64,000 bases of DNA from Terrimicrobiaceae bacterium (GCA_018402345.1 JAGYIV010000010.1:186001-250000); one strand, 5' to 3'; positions 46,702-55,837 are shown, counted from the first letter of the stretch. Translations and numbers: made by a program. Notes: a model not told the origin generated them from the letters alone.

Positions 46702-48213
46702 ATGATCCAATTTCTCCGAAAAAACCAACGCGGCTTCATGATCGTTGTGGCCTTCCTGACCATCATCGCCTTTGCCTTCCTCTACAACACAACCCAACTC
46801 GACGAACTCGCCAACACACGCAACCCGACCATCTACGGCAAGGCCCTCACGCCGCTCGTGATCGACCGGCAGGTTAAAAACTACCAACTCACCATGGCCC
46901 TGGGCCAATACGACCTGCTCCAAAAACTCGGAGGCACCAGTTCCGACCCCGACCAGGCCCTGAACGATTTCGTGTGGAACCTCCTCGTCCTCAGGCACGA
47001 GTCGGAAACCCTCGGCATCGCTCCCACAGACAGCCAGATCGCCGACAGTATCAAGGCACTCCCAGTCTTCCAAACAAACGGCCAGTTCGATCCAGTCAAA
47101 TACAGCCAGTTCGTCTCGGAACAACTCGCCCCACGTGGCTTCAACGAACGCCAACTCGAAGAAGTCATGCGCGACAGCCTCCGCCTCGCAAAACTCTCGG
47201 CCATCGTCGAAGCCCCCGCAGCCGTGGGCGAGGCCGAGGCCGCTTCCGTCGCCCGCATCTTCCAGCCGGTCACGGCAAATTACGTGAAGTTCGAACGCGA
47301 CCTCACCGCCAAGGGCATCGAGGTCTCAGAGGAGGAAATCGCGGCCTTCCACAAGGAAAACCAAGCATCCCTCCAGTCGGATGAAACACGCGACATCCTT
47401 GTGGCCACGTTCTCCCTGCCCTCTGGCGAACCTCTCGAAGGCAAGGCGCGCATCGACGCCCTCCAGCAACTCGCCACATCCGCCACCTCCGTTGTCAACG
47501 CCCTCGAGTCGGGTGCCAATTCCCTGGAAGCCGTCACAAAACCGATCCCGTCCGCAAACATCCGCCCGCTCACCGGACTCACCCGCTCGGGCGACATCGA
47601 GTTCAACGACGCTTTCGCCACCGCCACCCCCGAACAACTCCGCGCCCTCGCCTCGGCCGCCTATGCACTCAAAAAAACCGGCGCGTTTTCCGATATCATC
47701 CAAACCGACGACTCGTTCCAAATCGTCCAACTCACCACCATCCACCCGGCCCGCCCGCTCACTCTCGAAGAGGCCACTCCACCCATCCAGTCCGCCCTCC
47801 GCATGCGCAAGGCGGCCCAACAGTTCGCCGCATCCTCGGGCACCGCCTACAACGCGATCAAATCCGCCTTGGCCGAAGGCAAGTCGCTGCAGGAAGCCGC
47901 CGCGGCCCAAAACCTCACCGCCTCCCAACTCACCTCGATCGTCCCCGCGGGCGAATCGACCTCGCCGGAACAACGCACCATCTCGGCACCAACCCTGCTT
48001 CTAAAAGACGGGGAACTCTCCCCGCTCGAACAGGCCCCATGGGGCGCGTTCGCGGTCCAACTCGTCTCGCGCGGCCCTGCCTCGGGGGACGAAAACGCCG
48101 ACACCATCCGCGAAAACATCCTCGCTGGAAAAAAAGAACTCTTCTTCATCGAGTGGCTCCGCACCAGCCGCGAGGCGGCACGCATCACCCTGCCGTCCGC
48201 CCCGCAGGGATGA
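46702..48213 (+). CDS. PpiD/SurA-like membrane-anchored foldase
   Basis: The 503-residue protein has an N-terminal cytoplasmic tail 'MIQFLRKNQRG', one transmembrane helix ('FMIVVAFLTIIAFAFLY', about residues 13-29) and a large periplasmic region with a SurA-N-like chaperone domain ('FDPVKYSQFVSEQLAPRGFN', residues about 129-148) and later helical and parvulin-like segments. The topology matches PpiD, an inner-membrane chaperone for outer-membrane proteins leaving the translocon. A clear parvulin active site is not obvious. It is first in a chain of coupled genes (ATGA to the TPR gene). Confidence 0.7.
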   Translation: MIQFLRKNQRGFMIVVAFLTIIAFAFLYNTTQLDELANTRNPTIYGKALTPLVIDRQVKNYQLTMALGQYDLLQKLGGTSSDPDQALNDFVWNLLVLRHESETLGIAPTDSQIADSIKALPVFQTNGQFDPVKYSQFVSEQLAPRGFNERQLEEVMRDSLRLAKLSAIVEAPAAVGEAEAASVARIFQPVTANYVKFERDLTAKGIEVSEEEIAAFHKENQASLQSDETRDILVATFSLPSGEPLEGKARIDALQQLATSATSVVNALESGANSLEAVTKPIPSANIRPLTGLTRSGDIEFNDAFATATPEQLRALASAAYALKKTGAFSDIIQTDDSFQIVQLTTIHPARPLTLEEATPPIQSALRMRKAAQQFAASSGTAYNAIKSALAEGKSLQEAAAAQNLTASQLTSIVPAGESTSPEQRTISAPTLLLKDGELSPLEQAPWGAFAVQLVSRGPASGDENADTIRENILAGKKELFFIEWLRTSREAARITLPSAPQG

Positions 48214-48575
48214 ACGACCGGGTTGCCGAGATTTTCGACAATGCCACGGGCGACATAGCCCTCGGGGACCTCGACGCGGCGGTCGAGAAATACCGGGAGT
48301 GCGTGGCGCTGGATCCGGAGTTCTTCGACGGATGGCATGCCCTCGGCATGGCGCTCATGAAAAGCGGCCACCACGTCGAGGCTGTGGAGGCGGGCCTCCG
48401 CGCCGTGCGCCTCCGCCCGCAGGATCAACTTGCCTGGTCGAGCCTCTCGCTCTTCCATGTGCGCAACAACCAGATTCCCGAGGCGGAGGCGGCGGGAGCC
48501 AAGGCACGCATCCTCTCCTGGGGCGGAAAAATCAAAACCGATTTCGACTCCCCGGCGGACACCACTTCACCATGA
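48210..48575 (+). CDS. small tetratricopeptide-repeat protein
   Basis: The 121-residue soluble protein contains about two to three TPR motifs ('ALGDLDAAVEKYRECVALDP', 'GWHALGMALMKSGHHVEAVE', 'LSLFHVRNNQIPEAEAAG'). It starts in an ATGA overlap with the PpiD-like gene and ends in an ATGA overlap with metG, so it is translationally coupled at both ends. The partner is unknown. Confidence 0.75.
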   Translation: MNDRVAEIFDNATGDIALGDLDAAVEKYRECVALDPEFFDGWHALGMALMKSGHHVEAVEAGLRAVRLRPQDQLAWSSLSLFHVRNNQIPEAEAAGAKARILSWGGKIKTDFDSPADTTSP

Positions 48576-50122
48576 GCAAGACGTTTTTCATCACCACCGC
48601 GATCGACTACACAAACGGCGCACCCCACATCGGCCACGCCTATGAAAAGGTTCTCGCGGACGCCATCGCCCGCCACCAGCGGCTCCTCGGCCGCGATGTC
48701 TTCTTCCTCACTGGCGTCGATCAGCACGGACAAAAAGTCCAGCAATCCGCCCAAAAACTCGGCATCGAACCTGCCGCCTTCGTGGAGGACATCACCTCCC
48801 GCTTCATCGCCCTCTGGGAAAAACTCGACATCTCCTACGATGCTTGGGCGGCAACCACTGGCGACATCCACAAACACTGCGTCCAAGGCATCCTCCAACG
48901 CCTCTGGAACGAGGGAAAAATCTACAAGGCTGCCCAAAGCGGCCACTACAGCGTGCGCCAAGAGCAATTCCTCACCGAGAAGGAACGCGGCCCGGACGGC
49001 ACGTTCGGCGAGGAATGGGGCGAAGTCGTGGAAATCCAAGAGGAGAACTATTTTTTCAAACTCGCCGAGAACCGCGACTGGCTCCTCGCCCTCATCGACA
49101 AACGCTCCCAAGAAGGCCGCTCGATGGTCCTCCCGGAATTCCGCACCGCGGAACTCCGCAACGCCGTGGAGAAAATCTCGGGCGACCTCTGCATCTCCCG
49201 CCCGAAATCCCGCCTCACCTGGGGCATCGAACTCCCGTTCGACCCGGACTTTGTCACCTACGTCTGGTTCGACGCCCTCTCGAACTACATCAGCTTCGCT
49301 GGCTACGACGCGACTCCGGGCGCGGACCTCTCGATCTTCCACACCCGCTGGCCGGCCCTCCACGTCATCGGCAAGGACATCCTCGCCCCTCCCCACGGCA
49401 TCTACTGGACCATCATGCTCCACGCCCTGGGGTTTGCGGATGACGACATCCCGAACTTTCTCGTGCACGGATGGTGGAACATCGCGGGGGCGAAGATGAG
49501 CAAAAGCCTTGGAAATAGTGTCGACCCCTCGGCACTCGCGGATCATTACGGCACCGCCGCGCTCCGCTACTACCTCCTCACAGATATCAACACCGGGCGC
49601 GATGCCGATTTCAGCACCGACCGGTTGGAACAACGCTACAACGCGGAACTCGCCAACAGCCTCGGCAACCTCCTCAACCGCTCCCTCAGCATGGCGAAAC
49701 GCTACCGCGAAAGCCGCCTGCGCCGCATGGATTCCCCCCTCGCCGCCCTCGCGGGGGAAAAAACAGCCGCCTACGACACCGCGATGAACACCTATCAAGT
49801 TCAGACCGCCTTGGAGCATGTCATGGACTTTGTCACCCGCTGCAATGCCTACGTGGAGGAGACCGCCCCATGGAAACTCGCGAAGGACCCCAGCCAATCT
49901 GACAAGCTCGACGAAGTCCTATACACTCTTGCCGAGTCCCTCCGCATTGTCTCGATCCTCATGTCTCCGATCCTCCCGAAGGAATCCGCCGCAATCCGCT
50001 CCCAACTCCAATGGACCGGACCCGCCACCATGGGAAACACCGCCTGGGGCCTGCTGCCGGATGGACACGAACTCGGCAACCCAGTGCCACTGTTCCCACG
50101 CATCGAAGCACCCGCCGAGTGA
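48572..50122 (+). CDS. metG: methionine--tRNA ligase
   Basis: Class I methionyl-tRNA synthetase, 516 residues. It has the HIGH motif in 'NGAPHIGHAYEKVLADAIAR', 'FLTGVDQHGQK', 'YVWFDALSNYISF', 'HVIGKDILAPPHGIYW' and 'GAKMSKSLGNSVDP', then an anticodon-binding helical domain. It lacks the C-terminal tRNA-binding EMAP domain, and the four-Cys zinc knuckle of MetRS1 is absent, so it belongs to the shorter MetRS2-type group. It is coupled to the upstream TPR gene (ATGA) and to the downstream acyltransferase (GTGA). Confidence 0.93.
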   Translation: MSKTFFITTAIDYTNGAPHIGHAYEKVLADAIARHQRLLGRDVFFLTGVDQHGQKVQQSAQKLGIEPAAFVEDITSRFIALWEKLDISYDAWAATTGDIHKHCVQGILQRLWNEGKIYKAAQSGHYSVRQEQFLTEKERGPDGTFGEEWGEVVEIQEENYFFKLAENRDWLLALIDKRSQEGRSMVLPEFRTAELRNAVEKISGDLCISRPKSRLTWGIELPFDPDFVTYVWFDALSNYISFAGYDATPGADLSIFHTRWPALHVIGKDILAPPHGIYWTIMLHALGFADDDIPNFLVHGWWNIAGAKMSKSLGNSVDPSALADHYGTAALRYYLLTDINTGRDADFSTDRLEQRYNAELANSLGNLLNRSLSMAKRYRESRLRRMDSPLAALAGEKTAAYDTAMNTYQVQTALEHVMDFVTRCNAYVEETAPWKLAKDPSQSDKLDEVLYTLAESLRIVSILMSPILPKESAAIRSQLQWTGPATMGNTAWGLLPDGHELGNPVPLFPRIEAPAE

Positions 50123-51078
50123 ACCGACCGCTTCAGGACTGGCTTGAATACACGGGGCTTTCCACCGCCGCGTGGATCGTTGCCAAGCTTGAGTTCCACA
50201 CCCTCCGCCCCCTCGCCGATGCCGTCGGCTCGCTCGTCTACCTCCTGGATCCACGCGGACGCCGCACCGCCCTTCAGAATCTCGAATCCGCCTTCCCTGA
50301 AAAATTCTCGCCCTCCGAGAAACGCCGCATCGCCCGCAGGTCCTACTGCTCGTTCGCCCGCACCATGCTGGAACTTCTCTGGGCGCCGAACATGTCGGAG
50401 GACTTCGTGGCACAGCAGGTCGTGTTTTCAGGCTGGGACACCGACACCTGCCGCAAGGATCCCAATAAAGCAGCCATCTACTGCTGCATGCACTACGGCA
50501 ACTTCGAGTGGCTCTCCCTCGTCGGCGCCTATTCGATTATCCGCGGCCCAGTCATCGCCCAGAAATTCCGTAACCCCCACCTCGGCCCAGTCTTCAACCG
50601 TCTCCGCGCGAGCACTGGCAACCAAGTCATCCCCCAGGAGCGCGCGATGCTGAAAATGCTGAAACACCTCAAATCCGGCGGCAAATTCGGCATGCTCATC
50701 GACCTCAACATCGATCCCCGCGAGGGGGCTGTGCCGATCACCACCTTCGGCGGCCTCGTCGCAAGCGTCACCCCGGCCCATGTCGCCCTCGCCCAGCGCA
50801 CAGGCGCCGCGATCGTCCCGGTGGAATGCCGTCCGCTCCCGGACGGTCGCTACAACATCATTCACCACCCGCCCATCGAGTGCCCGCCGGACGCCCCTGT
50901 CGTCCCGCTCGTCCAACAATGCTGGGACGCCCTGGAACCGGGCATCCACACCCATCCCGAGTGCTGGCTCTGGCCCTACAAACACTGGCGCTACAAACCA
51001 CGCACCGGCGACACCCGTCGCTACCCTGCCTACGCGAACCTCGCCACACGCTTCGACACCCTCCTCGCGGCCAGCTGA
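50119..51078 (+). CDS. lipid A acyltransferase-like protein (LpxL/HtrB family)
   Basis: The 319-residue protein resembles lysophospholipid acyltransferases that add secondary acyl chains to lipid A: 'AVGSLVYLLDPRGRRTALQN' at the N-terminus, the HxxxxE/D active-site motif in 'CCMHYGNFEW', and 'MLIDLNIDPREGAVPITTFG' plus 'TPAHVALAQRTGAAIVPV'. With waaA in the same window it supports an LPS outer membrane. The GTG start at 50119 overlaps the metG stop and ends the chain of coupled genes. Confidence 0.82.
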   Translation: MNRPLQDWLEYTGLSTAAWIVAKLEFHTLRPLADAVGSLVYLLDPRGRRTALQNLESAFPEKFSPSEKRRIARRSYCSFARTMLELLWAPNMSEDFVAQQVVFSGWDTDTCRKDPNKAAIYCCMHYGNFEWLSLVGAYSIIRGPVIAQKFRNPHLGPVFNRLRASTGNQVIPQERAMLKMLKHLKSGGKFGMLIDLNIDPREGAVPITTFGGLVASVTPAHVALAQRTGAAIVPVECRPLPDGRYNIIHHPPIECPPDAPVVPLVQQCWDALEPGIHTHPECWLWPYKHWRYKPRTGDTRRYPAYANLATRFDTLLAAS

Positions 51079-51080
51079 TC

Positions 51081-51660
51081 CTACTCTCCCAGATACGGCC
51101 GCAGCTCCTTTTTCAACTCTTCCCGCGCCCGGAAAATCAGACTCTTCACTGCCGACAGGCTCGTGCCCAGCACCTCCGCGATTTCCTCATACGGCATCTC
51201 CTCATACCGCCGCAGGACCAAGGCCATCCGCTGCATCTCGGGCAACCTCGCGATCGCCTTGCTGATCGCCTCCCCCACTTCCTGCTCGGCAAGCGAATCC
51301 AACCCGTCGCGTGTTCCCGGATCGGCGATCTCGCGCGTTATTCCCTCTTCGCTCTCCATCGCAGCCCACACGACCCTCCCCCGCCGCTTGATCTCGTTGA
51401 ACACCAAATTCCGCGCGATCGTCAGCAGCCACGTCGTGAACTTCGCCTCGGGCCTGTAGCGCGCCGCGCTCCTCCACGCCCTCACGAACACCTGCTGCGC
51501 GATGTCCTCGGCACCCTCGAATCCGCCAAGCATTCGCCCGACCGTGCCGACCACCAGCATCTGGTGCCGCTCGACCAAGCATGCCGAAGGCCCGCTCGTC
51601 CCCCTGACCCGCAAGCCGCATCAACTCGACATCATCAAGGTCACTGGGGGGCGTATCCAT
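51081..51660 (-). CDS. ECF-type RNA polymerase sigma factor, frameshifted
   Basis: Corrected length is about 192 residues. Region 2 spans 'DDVELMRLAGQGDERAFGML' and 'VERHQMLVVGTVGRMLGG', then 'AEDIAQQVFVRAWRSAARY' and 'KFTTWLLTIARNLVFNEIKR'; region 4 has 'RLPEMQRMALVLRRYEEMPY' and 'EIAEVLGTSLSAVKSLIFRA'. One extra base near 51575 ('ctcgaccaag' for 'ctcgacaag' on the plus strand) breaks the frame inside region 2. The gene starts two bases after the ispE stop, so it should be cotranscribed with ispE. No anti-sigma gene follows in the window; the downstream neighbour is convergent. Confidence 0.88.
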
Positions 51661-51662
51661 CG

Positions 51663-52496
51663 TTAGACTCCCCCCACCGCTCCCAACCGACAGCGGAACA
51701 TGCCGAACGTCGCGCCGAATTCCTCCCCCACCCGTTCCTCCAACCCCACAGCCCCGTCGTTCAAAAATGCGATCATCGTGGACCCCGAACCGGACATCAT
51801 TGCCGCTGCCACTCCCTCCTGCGCGAGCAACCACGCCTTCAGCACGGGCAGCACCAGATATTTTGAAAAGACCGGCCCCTCCAGATCATTCATCAACTCG
51901 ATGGAACCAAGCCGAGCGCCGGAAGTTGCGGGAAATCCTCCCCGCGCCCACGCGCCATAGGCCCAAGCCGTTGGCACAGGGAATGGCGGCTTGACCAACA
52001 GCAATTCGCCGCCGGGCAACTCCTCCCCAAGAGGTTCGACGATCTCCCCCCGCCCCCGGCACCACGCCGCAACACCGCGCACGAAAAATGGCACGTCCGA
52101 CCCCAACCCCGCCGCCAATTCCTCGAGATCGGCAACCTCCAACCCCGCCCCAACCAACCCATTCAACCCTCTCAACACCGCAGCAGCATCACTGCTCCCC
52201 CCGCCCAGCCCGGCCCCATGCGGAATTCGCTTCTCCAAATGCACCCTCACCCCGCCGGAGAACCCGGTGCGCTCCCGGAACGCCTCGACAGCACGGCACA
52301 CCAGATTCGTTCCGTCGAGCGGCAATGTTGCATCGCTACAGGTGAATTCCAGCCCACCGCCCTTGCACAACTCGATCTCAAGTCTGTCGGCGAGGGTCAC
52401 AGGCGCCATCAGCGTCTCGATGGAGTGAAACCCGTCGGCCCGCTTCCCAAGCACCCGGAGCACAAGGTTGACTTTGGCGGGAGCGTCTATTGACAT
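51663..52496 (-). CDS. ispE: 4-diphosphocytidyl-2-C-methyl-D-erythritol kinase
   Basis: IspE phosphorylates CDP-methylerythritol in the MEP isoprenoid pathway. The 277-residue GHMP kinase starts 'MSIDAPAKVNLVLRVLGKRA', has the ATP loop 'RIPHGAGLGGGSSDAAAVLR' and the C-terminal GHMP motif 'AAMMSGSGSTMIAF', with 'GSDVPFFV' in the substrate site. The ATG at 52496 fits the family start; an upstream in-frame ATG would add ten residues. It precedes the ECF sigma gene on the same strand and is divergent from pyrF with a 21-base gap. Confidence 0.93.
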   Translation of the reverse strand: MSIDAPAKVNLVLRVLGKRADGFHSIETLMAPVTLADRLEIELCKGGGLEFTCSDATLPLDGTNLVCRAVEAFRERTGFSGGVRVHLEKRIPHGAGLGGGSSDAAAVLRGLNGLVGAGLEVADLEELAAGLGSDVPFFVRGVAAWCRGRGEIVEPLGEELPGGELLLVKPPFPVPTAWAYGAWARGGFPATSGARLGSIELMNDLEGPVFSKYLVLPVLKAWLLAQEGVAAAMMSGSGSTMIAFLNDGAVGLEERVGEEFGATFGMFRCRLGAVGGV

Positions 52497-52517
52497 GCGC
52501 CTCCGATCTATCCGCGA

Positions 52518-53222
52518 ATGAACCACTCCGCCAAAGAAAAAATCATCATCGCCATCGACACGCCGGATGCCTCATCGGCGAAACGCCTTGTCGCCCCGCT
52601 CGCTGAAGAGGGCTGCCTCTTCAAAATCGGGCTCCAGCTCTTCACTGCGGAAGGGCCCTCTATCGTGCGCGATCTCCAAGCCCTCGGGGCGCGCATCTTT
52701 CTCGACCTCAAATTCCACGATATCCCGAACACCGCCCGCGAAGCCGTTCACTCGGCCGTCCGCCTGGGCGTGGACATGACCACCATCCACCTCTGCGGCG
52801 CCCCAGCCATGGTGTCAGAATCCGTCCAAGCGGCAGCGGCCTCGAAGACCCTTGTCCTCGGTGTCACCGTGCTGACCAGCATGGATGCCCCATCGCTGGA
52901 AGCCATCGGCATCCAGGCCACCCCGGAGGCGCAAGTGCTGCGTCTGGCGGAGATGGGTGTCGCCAACGGACTGCGCGGCGTCGTCGCCAGCCCACTGGAA
53001 ATCGCCCCCCTGCGCCAAAGATTCGGATCCTCACTCACCATCGTCACGCCGGGCGTGCGCCCCGCGGGCAGCGACCACGGAGATCAAAAACGCGTCCTCA
53101 CCCCCGCCGAGGCGATTCGCGCGGGAGCCGATTACCTCGTCATCGGCCGCCCGGTCACCAAAGCTTCCGATCCCCTCGCCGCCCTCAACGCCATCGCGGC
53201 AGAGATCGATTCCGCACAGTGA
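52518..53222 (+). CDS. pyrF: orotidine 5'-phosphate decarboxylase
   Basis: Last step of UMP synthesis, 234 residues (PyrF type I). The active-site motif 'FLDLKFHDIPNTAREAV' carries the catalytic Lys65 and Asp pair; 'IIIAIDTPDASSAKRLV' starts the barrel, and 'TIVTPGVRP' and 'GADYLVIGRPVTKASDP' bind the phosphate. The stop overlaps the GTG start of the CLC gene (53219-53222). Confidence 0.94.
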   Translation: MNHSAKEKIIIAIDTPDASSAKRLVAPLAEEGCLFKIGLQLFTAEGPSIVRDLQALGARIFLDLKFHDIPNTAREAVHSAVRLGVDMTTIHLCGAPAMVSESVQAAAASKTLVLGVTVLTSMDAPSLEAIGIQATPEAQVLRLAEMGVANGLRGVVASPLEIAPLRQRFGSSLTIVTPGVRPAGSDHGDQKRVLTPAEAIRAGADYLVIGRPVTKASDPLAALNAIAAEIDSAQ

Positions 53223-54532
53223 CGCAGGAACAAGACCCCAACCTCCTGCCTGAGGAGTTGCCCTCGAACCTCCTCAAGAGCCTCGCCCTCATGGCGGGCG
53301 CAGCGGTAGTTGGCGCGCTCACCGGTCTCGTTGGCGTGGCGTTTCTCTCGCTTCTCTCGAGCGCGAACACCCTCCGCGAATCCCTCGTCACCTCGATGCG
53401 CGATTGGCCCCAGGGCACGGGCATCGCCACCCTCATGCTGGGCACCGCCGCCTGCGCGCTCTTCGGCGCCTATCTGGTGAAACGCTTCGCCCCGAATGCC
53501 GCAGGCAGCGGTGTGCCTTACGTGGAGCGCATCCTTCGCGGCACCGGAATCCCGAACCACTCCTTCGTCCTCCCGGTGAAATTCCTCGGCGGCCTTGTCG
53601 CCCTCTCCTCGGGCCTCGTCCTCGGCCGCGAAGGCCCGCTGGTCCAAATGGGATCTGTCATCGGCGAACGCGTCGGCCGCCTGTTCAAGTTCCTGCCGAA
53701 CGCCTGGAAATCCCTCATGGCCGCTGGCGCGGGCGCGGGGCTTGGCACCGCATTCAACGCCCCCGTGGGCGGCACCCTTTTCATTCTCGAAGAGGTCCTC
53801 CGCAAAGTCACCCCCATCGGATTCGTCCTCGCCGCCACCGCCGCCTCCTCGGCAGCCTTCGTCCAGCGTGGCATCTTCGGCATGGGCCAGGACTACAACG
53901 TTTCCGGCATGGTCACCGCCGGGCCGGCGATAAACCTTCCGGTCTTCTTCGCATTCGGCCTGCTCGTGGGCTTTCTCGGCGTGGCCTACAACAAATACCT
54001 CATCTCCCTCGTCTCGCGCTCCGGACCGGCCCAGCGCATCCCAGTCCTCACGAGGGCCGTGCTGATCGGCCTGGCCGTTGGAGCCGTGGGCTGGTTCCTC
54101 CCGCTCGATATCGGCGGAGGCGACGATGTCACCCAGCGCGTCCTCGCAGGCCAAGGCGGTGTCGCTCTTCTTCTCACCATCGCCGTCGCCAGGTTTTTCC
54201 TCGGCCCGTTGAGCTACATCGCTGGCACCCCGGGCGGCCTCTTCGCCCCGGTCGTCACTCTCGGCGTCCTTGTGGGAGCCGCCTCGGGCGTTGTCCTCAA
54301 CTACCTCTCACCCTCCTTCTTCCCGGCTCCGCTGGCCTTTGCCGTGGCGGGCATGGCGGCCTTCTTCACCGCGAGCATCCGCGCCCCGCTCACAGGCATC
54401 GTCATCTGCCTCGAGATGACCTCCTGCTTCGACCTCTTCCTTCCCATGCTCGCGGCCTGCCTCGGCGCCTATTTCATTCCCACCCTCCTCCGCAACGAAC
54501 CGATCTACGACGCCCTCGCCAACCCGCGTTGA
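53219..54532 (+). CDS. CLC-family chloride channel/transporter
   Basis: This 437-residue integral membrane protein has the CLC selectivity signatures: 'AAGSGVPYVERILRG' (GSGIP-type), 'GLVLGREGPLVQMGSVIGE' with the gating glutamate, 'PLSYIAGTPGGLFAPVVTLG', and 'FFTASIRAPLTGIVICLEMT'. It moves chloride across the inner membrane; the glutamate at the gating position is kept, but whether it is a channel or a Cl/H exchanger depends on the second, internal glutamate, which I did not place. The GTG start overlaps the pyrF stop, so the two are coupled. Confidence 0.88.
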   Translation: MTQEQDPNLLPEELPSNLLKSLALMAGAAVVGALTGLVGVAFLSLLSSANTLRESLVTSMRDWPQGTGIATLMLGTAACALFGAYLVKRFAPNAAGSGVPYVERILRGTGIPNHSFVLPVKFLGGLVALSSGLVLGREGPLVQMGSVIGERVGRLFKFLPNAWKSLMAAGAGAGLGTAFNAPVGGTLFILEEVLRKVTPIGFVLAATAASSAAFVQRGIFGMGQDYNVSGMVTAGPAINLPVFFAFGLLVGFLGVAYNKYLISLVSRSGPAQRIPVLTRAVLIGLAVGAVGWFLPLDIGGGDDVTQRVLAGQGGVALLLTIAVARFFLGPLSYIAGTPGGLFAPVVTLGVLVGAASGVVLNYLSPSFFPAPLAFAVAGMAAFFTASIRAPLTGIVICLEMTSCFDLFLPMLAACLGAYFIPTLLRNEPIYDALANPR

Positions 54533-54578
54533 AGAGCGCCTTGACGCCTCCCGAATCGAACGCTTAATTCCGCCTCCC

Positions 54579-55193
54579 ATGATGTTTTCACGCCAGTCGA
54601 TCCTCTCCGCGGCCCTCGCCCTTGTCGTTGCCGGATGCGCCAACTACGACACTCGGCTCAACGATCGCAAGACAGCCTACCTCGGCACGGACGGTTCCAT
54701 CATTTCCCGCTCCAGCGCTTCCACACTCGCCGATGCCAATTCCTACTGGGACGGCGACGGCGTCACCGGCGCGCCGAGCATCGTCATCGACCTCTCCGAT
54801 CAACAGGCCTCGTTCTACAAAGGCCCGAAACTCGTCGGCGTCTCGGCCATCTCCAGCGGCCGCGAGGGATTCGGCACCCCCACTGGCCGCTACAAGATCA
54901 CCCAGAAAAACAAAGACCACGTCTCCAACCTCTACGGCGACTACGTGAGCCCCCAAGGCGACGTCCTCGTCCGCAACGTGGGGCTCAAAAAAGACCCCAT
55001 GCCACCCGGCGCGCGCTTCGCCGGCTCTCCCATGCCTTACTTCATGCGCCTCGGCCACACCGCCGTCGGACTCCACCAAGGCTTCCTCCCCGGAGTCCCC
55101 GACAGCCACGGCTGCATCCGCATGCCGGAACGCATGGTAAAAATTTTCTTCGCCCACGCCCCCCCCGGCACCCCCGTCACCATCGTCGACTGA
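54579..55193 (+). CDS. L,D-transpeptidase (YkuD domain) lipoprotein
   Basis: The 204-residue protein has a lipoprotein signal ending 'ALVVAGC' (Cys20) and a YkuD catalytic domain: 'IVIDLSDQQASFYKGPKLVG', 'SSGREGFGTPTGRYKITQKN', and the active-site 'HQGFLPGVPDSHGCIRMP' with His and Cys. These enzymes make 3-3 cross-links or attach proteins to peptidoglycan. It is the last core gene before the accessory island; the native TPR gene probably began directly downstream. Confidence 0.9.
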   Translation: MMFSRQSILSAALALVVAGCANYDTRLNDRKTAYLGTDGSIISRSSASTLADANSYWDGDGVTGAPSIVIDLSDQQASFYKGPKLVGVSAISSGREGFGTPTGRYKITQKNKDHVSNLYGDYVSPQGDVLVRNVGLKKDPMPPGARFAGSPMPYFMRLGHTAVGLHQGFLPGVPDSHGCIRMPERMVKIFFAHAPPGTPVTIVD

Positions 55194-55246
55194 GACACAG
55201 CCTCAGGGAGTTTTCAGGTTGCAGTTGTGCAGCGGTCGTTGCGCGC

Positions 55247-55595
55247 GCGGACTTGGACCCCGCTGACTGTCCCCGCTTGCTTGCGCAAAAAACTCCGCGC
55301 CTTACGGTCCCTGTTCCATGTCTGTCCTTTACCCACTGCGCGGTGGACGCCGTAAAGCGTTTGTTCAAAAAATCCTTCGCAGCCGCGTTTTTTGGATTTC
55401 CCTCTTCGTCCTTCTCCTCCTCGGCGGCGTCGCCGCGAGCGGCCAGTGGGTTTACGGCAAATGGACCACCCGCCAGAGTTGGAAACTCATAGGCCATGCC
55501 GAAGCCAGGGCACGCGAAGGGCGGGTGGACGAAGCACTGATGAGCTTGGAGACCGCCTTGCGCCTCCGTCCCGATCATCCCACCGCCCTCCGCCA
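55247..55595 (+). repeat. direct repeat DR1, left copy (truncated TPR gene)
   Basis: This 349-bp segment matches 61301-61649 with five mismatches by eye. It holds about 70 bases of leader and the first ~92 codons of the TPR membrane protein gene. Sequence identity stops abruptly at 'ctccgcca' (55595), after which the DNA reads as a nitric oxide synthase fragment. The left flank joins the L,D-transpeptidase gene. The repeat-to-repeat distance is 6054 bp. Confidence 0.95.
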
Positions 55596-55611
55596 GTGGA
55601 GGCCCCACTGA
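55318..55611 (+). pseudogene. 5' fragment of TPR membrane protein gene
   Basis: The frame encodes 97 residues. The first ~92 match the N-terminus of the full-length gene at 61372: a cationic start, a membrane helix ('ISLFVLLLLGGVAASGQWVY') and the first TPR-like helix pair ('IGHAEARAREGRVDEALMSL'). It ends five codons after the repeat boundary, where the frame runs into unrelated DNA. A truncated duplicate, not a functional TPR protein. Confidence 0.85.
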
Positions 55612-55837
55612 AAGCGCCCCTGTCCCATCCCAACCTGCCTTGGTTTTCAAATCTTGGATTGAAGTGGTATGCCTTTCCCGTTCTTTCCGGCATACGCCTT
55701 CGCATAGGCGGCATCGAATTTTGCGCAGCCCCCTTCAACAATTGGTATATGGGCACCGAGATCGGCTCCCGCGATTCCACCACCTCTGGCAAGACCGCTC
55801 CCTCCTCCCCGACTACCTCCCCCGCAGGGATTCGTAA
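55596..55837 (+). pseudogene. decayed fragment of a nitric oxide synthase oxygenase domain
   Basis: Directly after the DR1 boundary, the third forward frame encodes a NOS oxygenase signature: 'HPNLPWFSNLGLKWYAFPVL', 'LRIGGIEFCAAPFNNWYMG' and 'TEIGSRD', about 60 residues covering the substrate-binding region, including the arginine-binding Glu of 'WYMGTEIG'. The frame then changes. About 25-30 expected codons seem lost and another frame continues with 'LWQDRSLLPDYL', which resembles the following NOS segment, before a stop. The heme-thiolate Cys region and the C-terminal part are missing. NOS is uncommon in Gram-negative bacteria. The rest of the interval to 55980 shows no gene. Confidence 0.75.

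Noticed and set aside
48425-49897. 490-codon minus-strand open frame antisense to metG
   Set aside because: It is a shadow of metG with biased composition and no motif.
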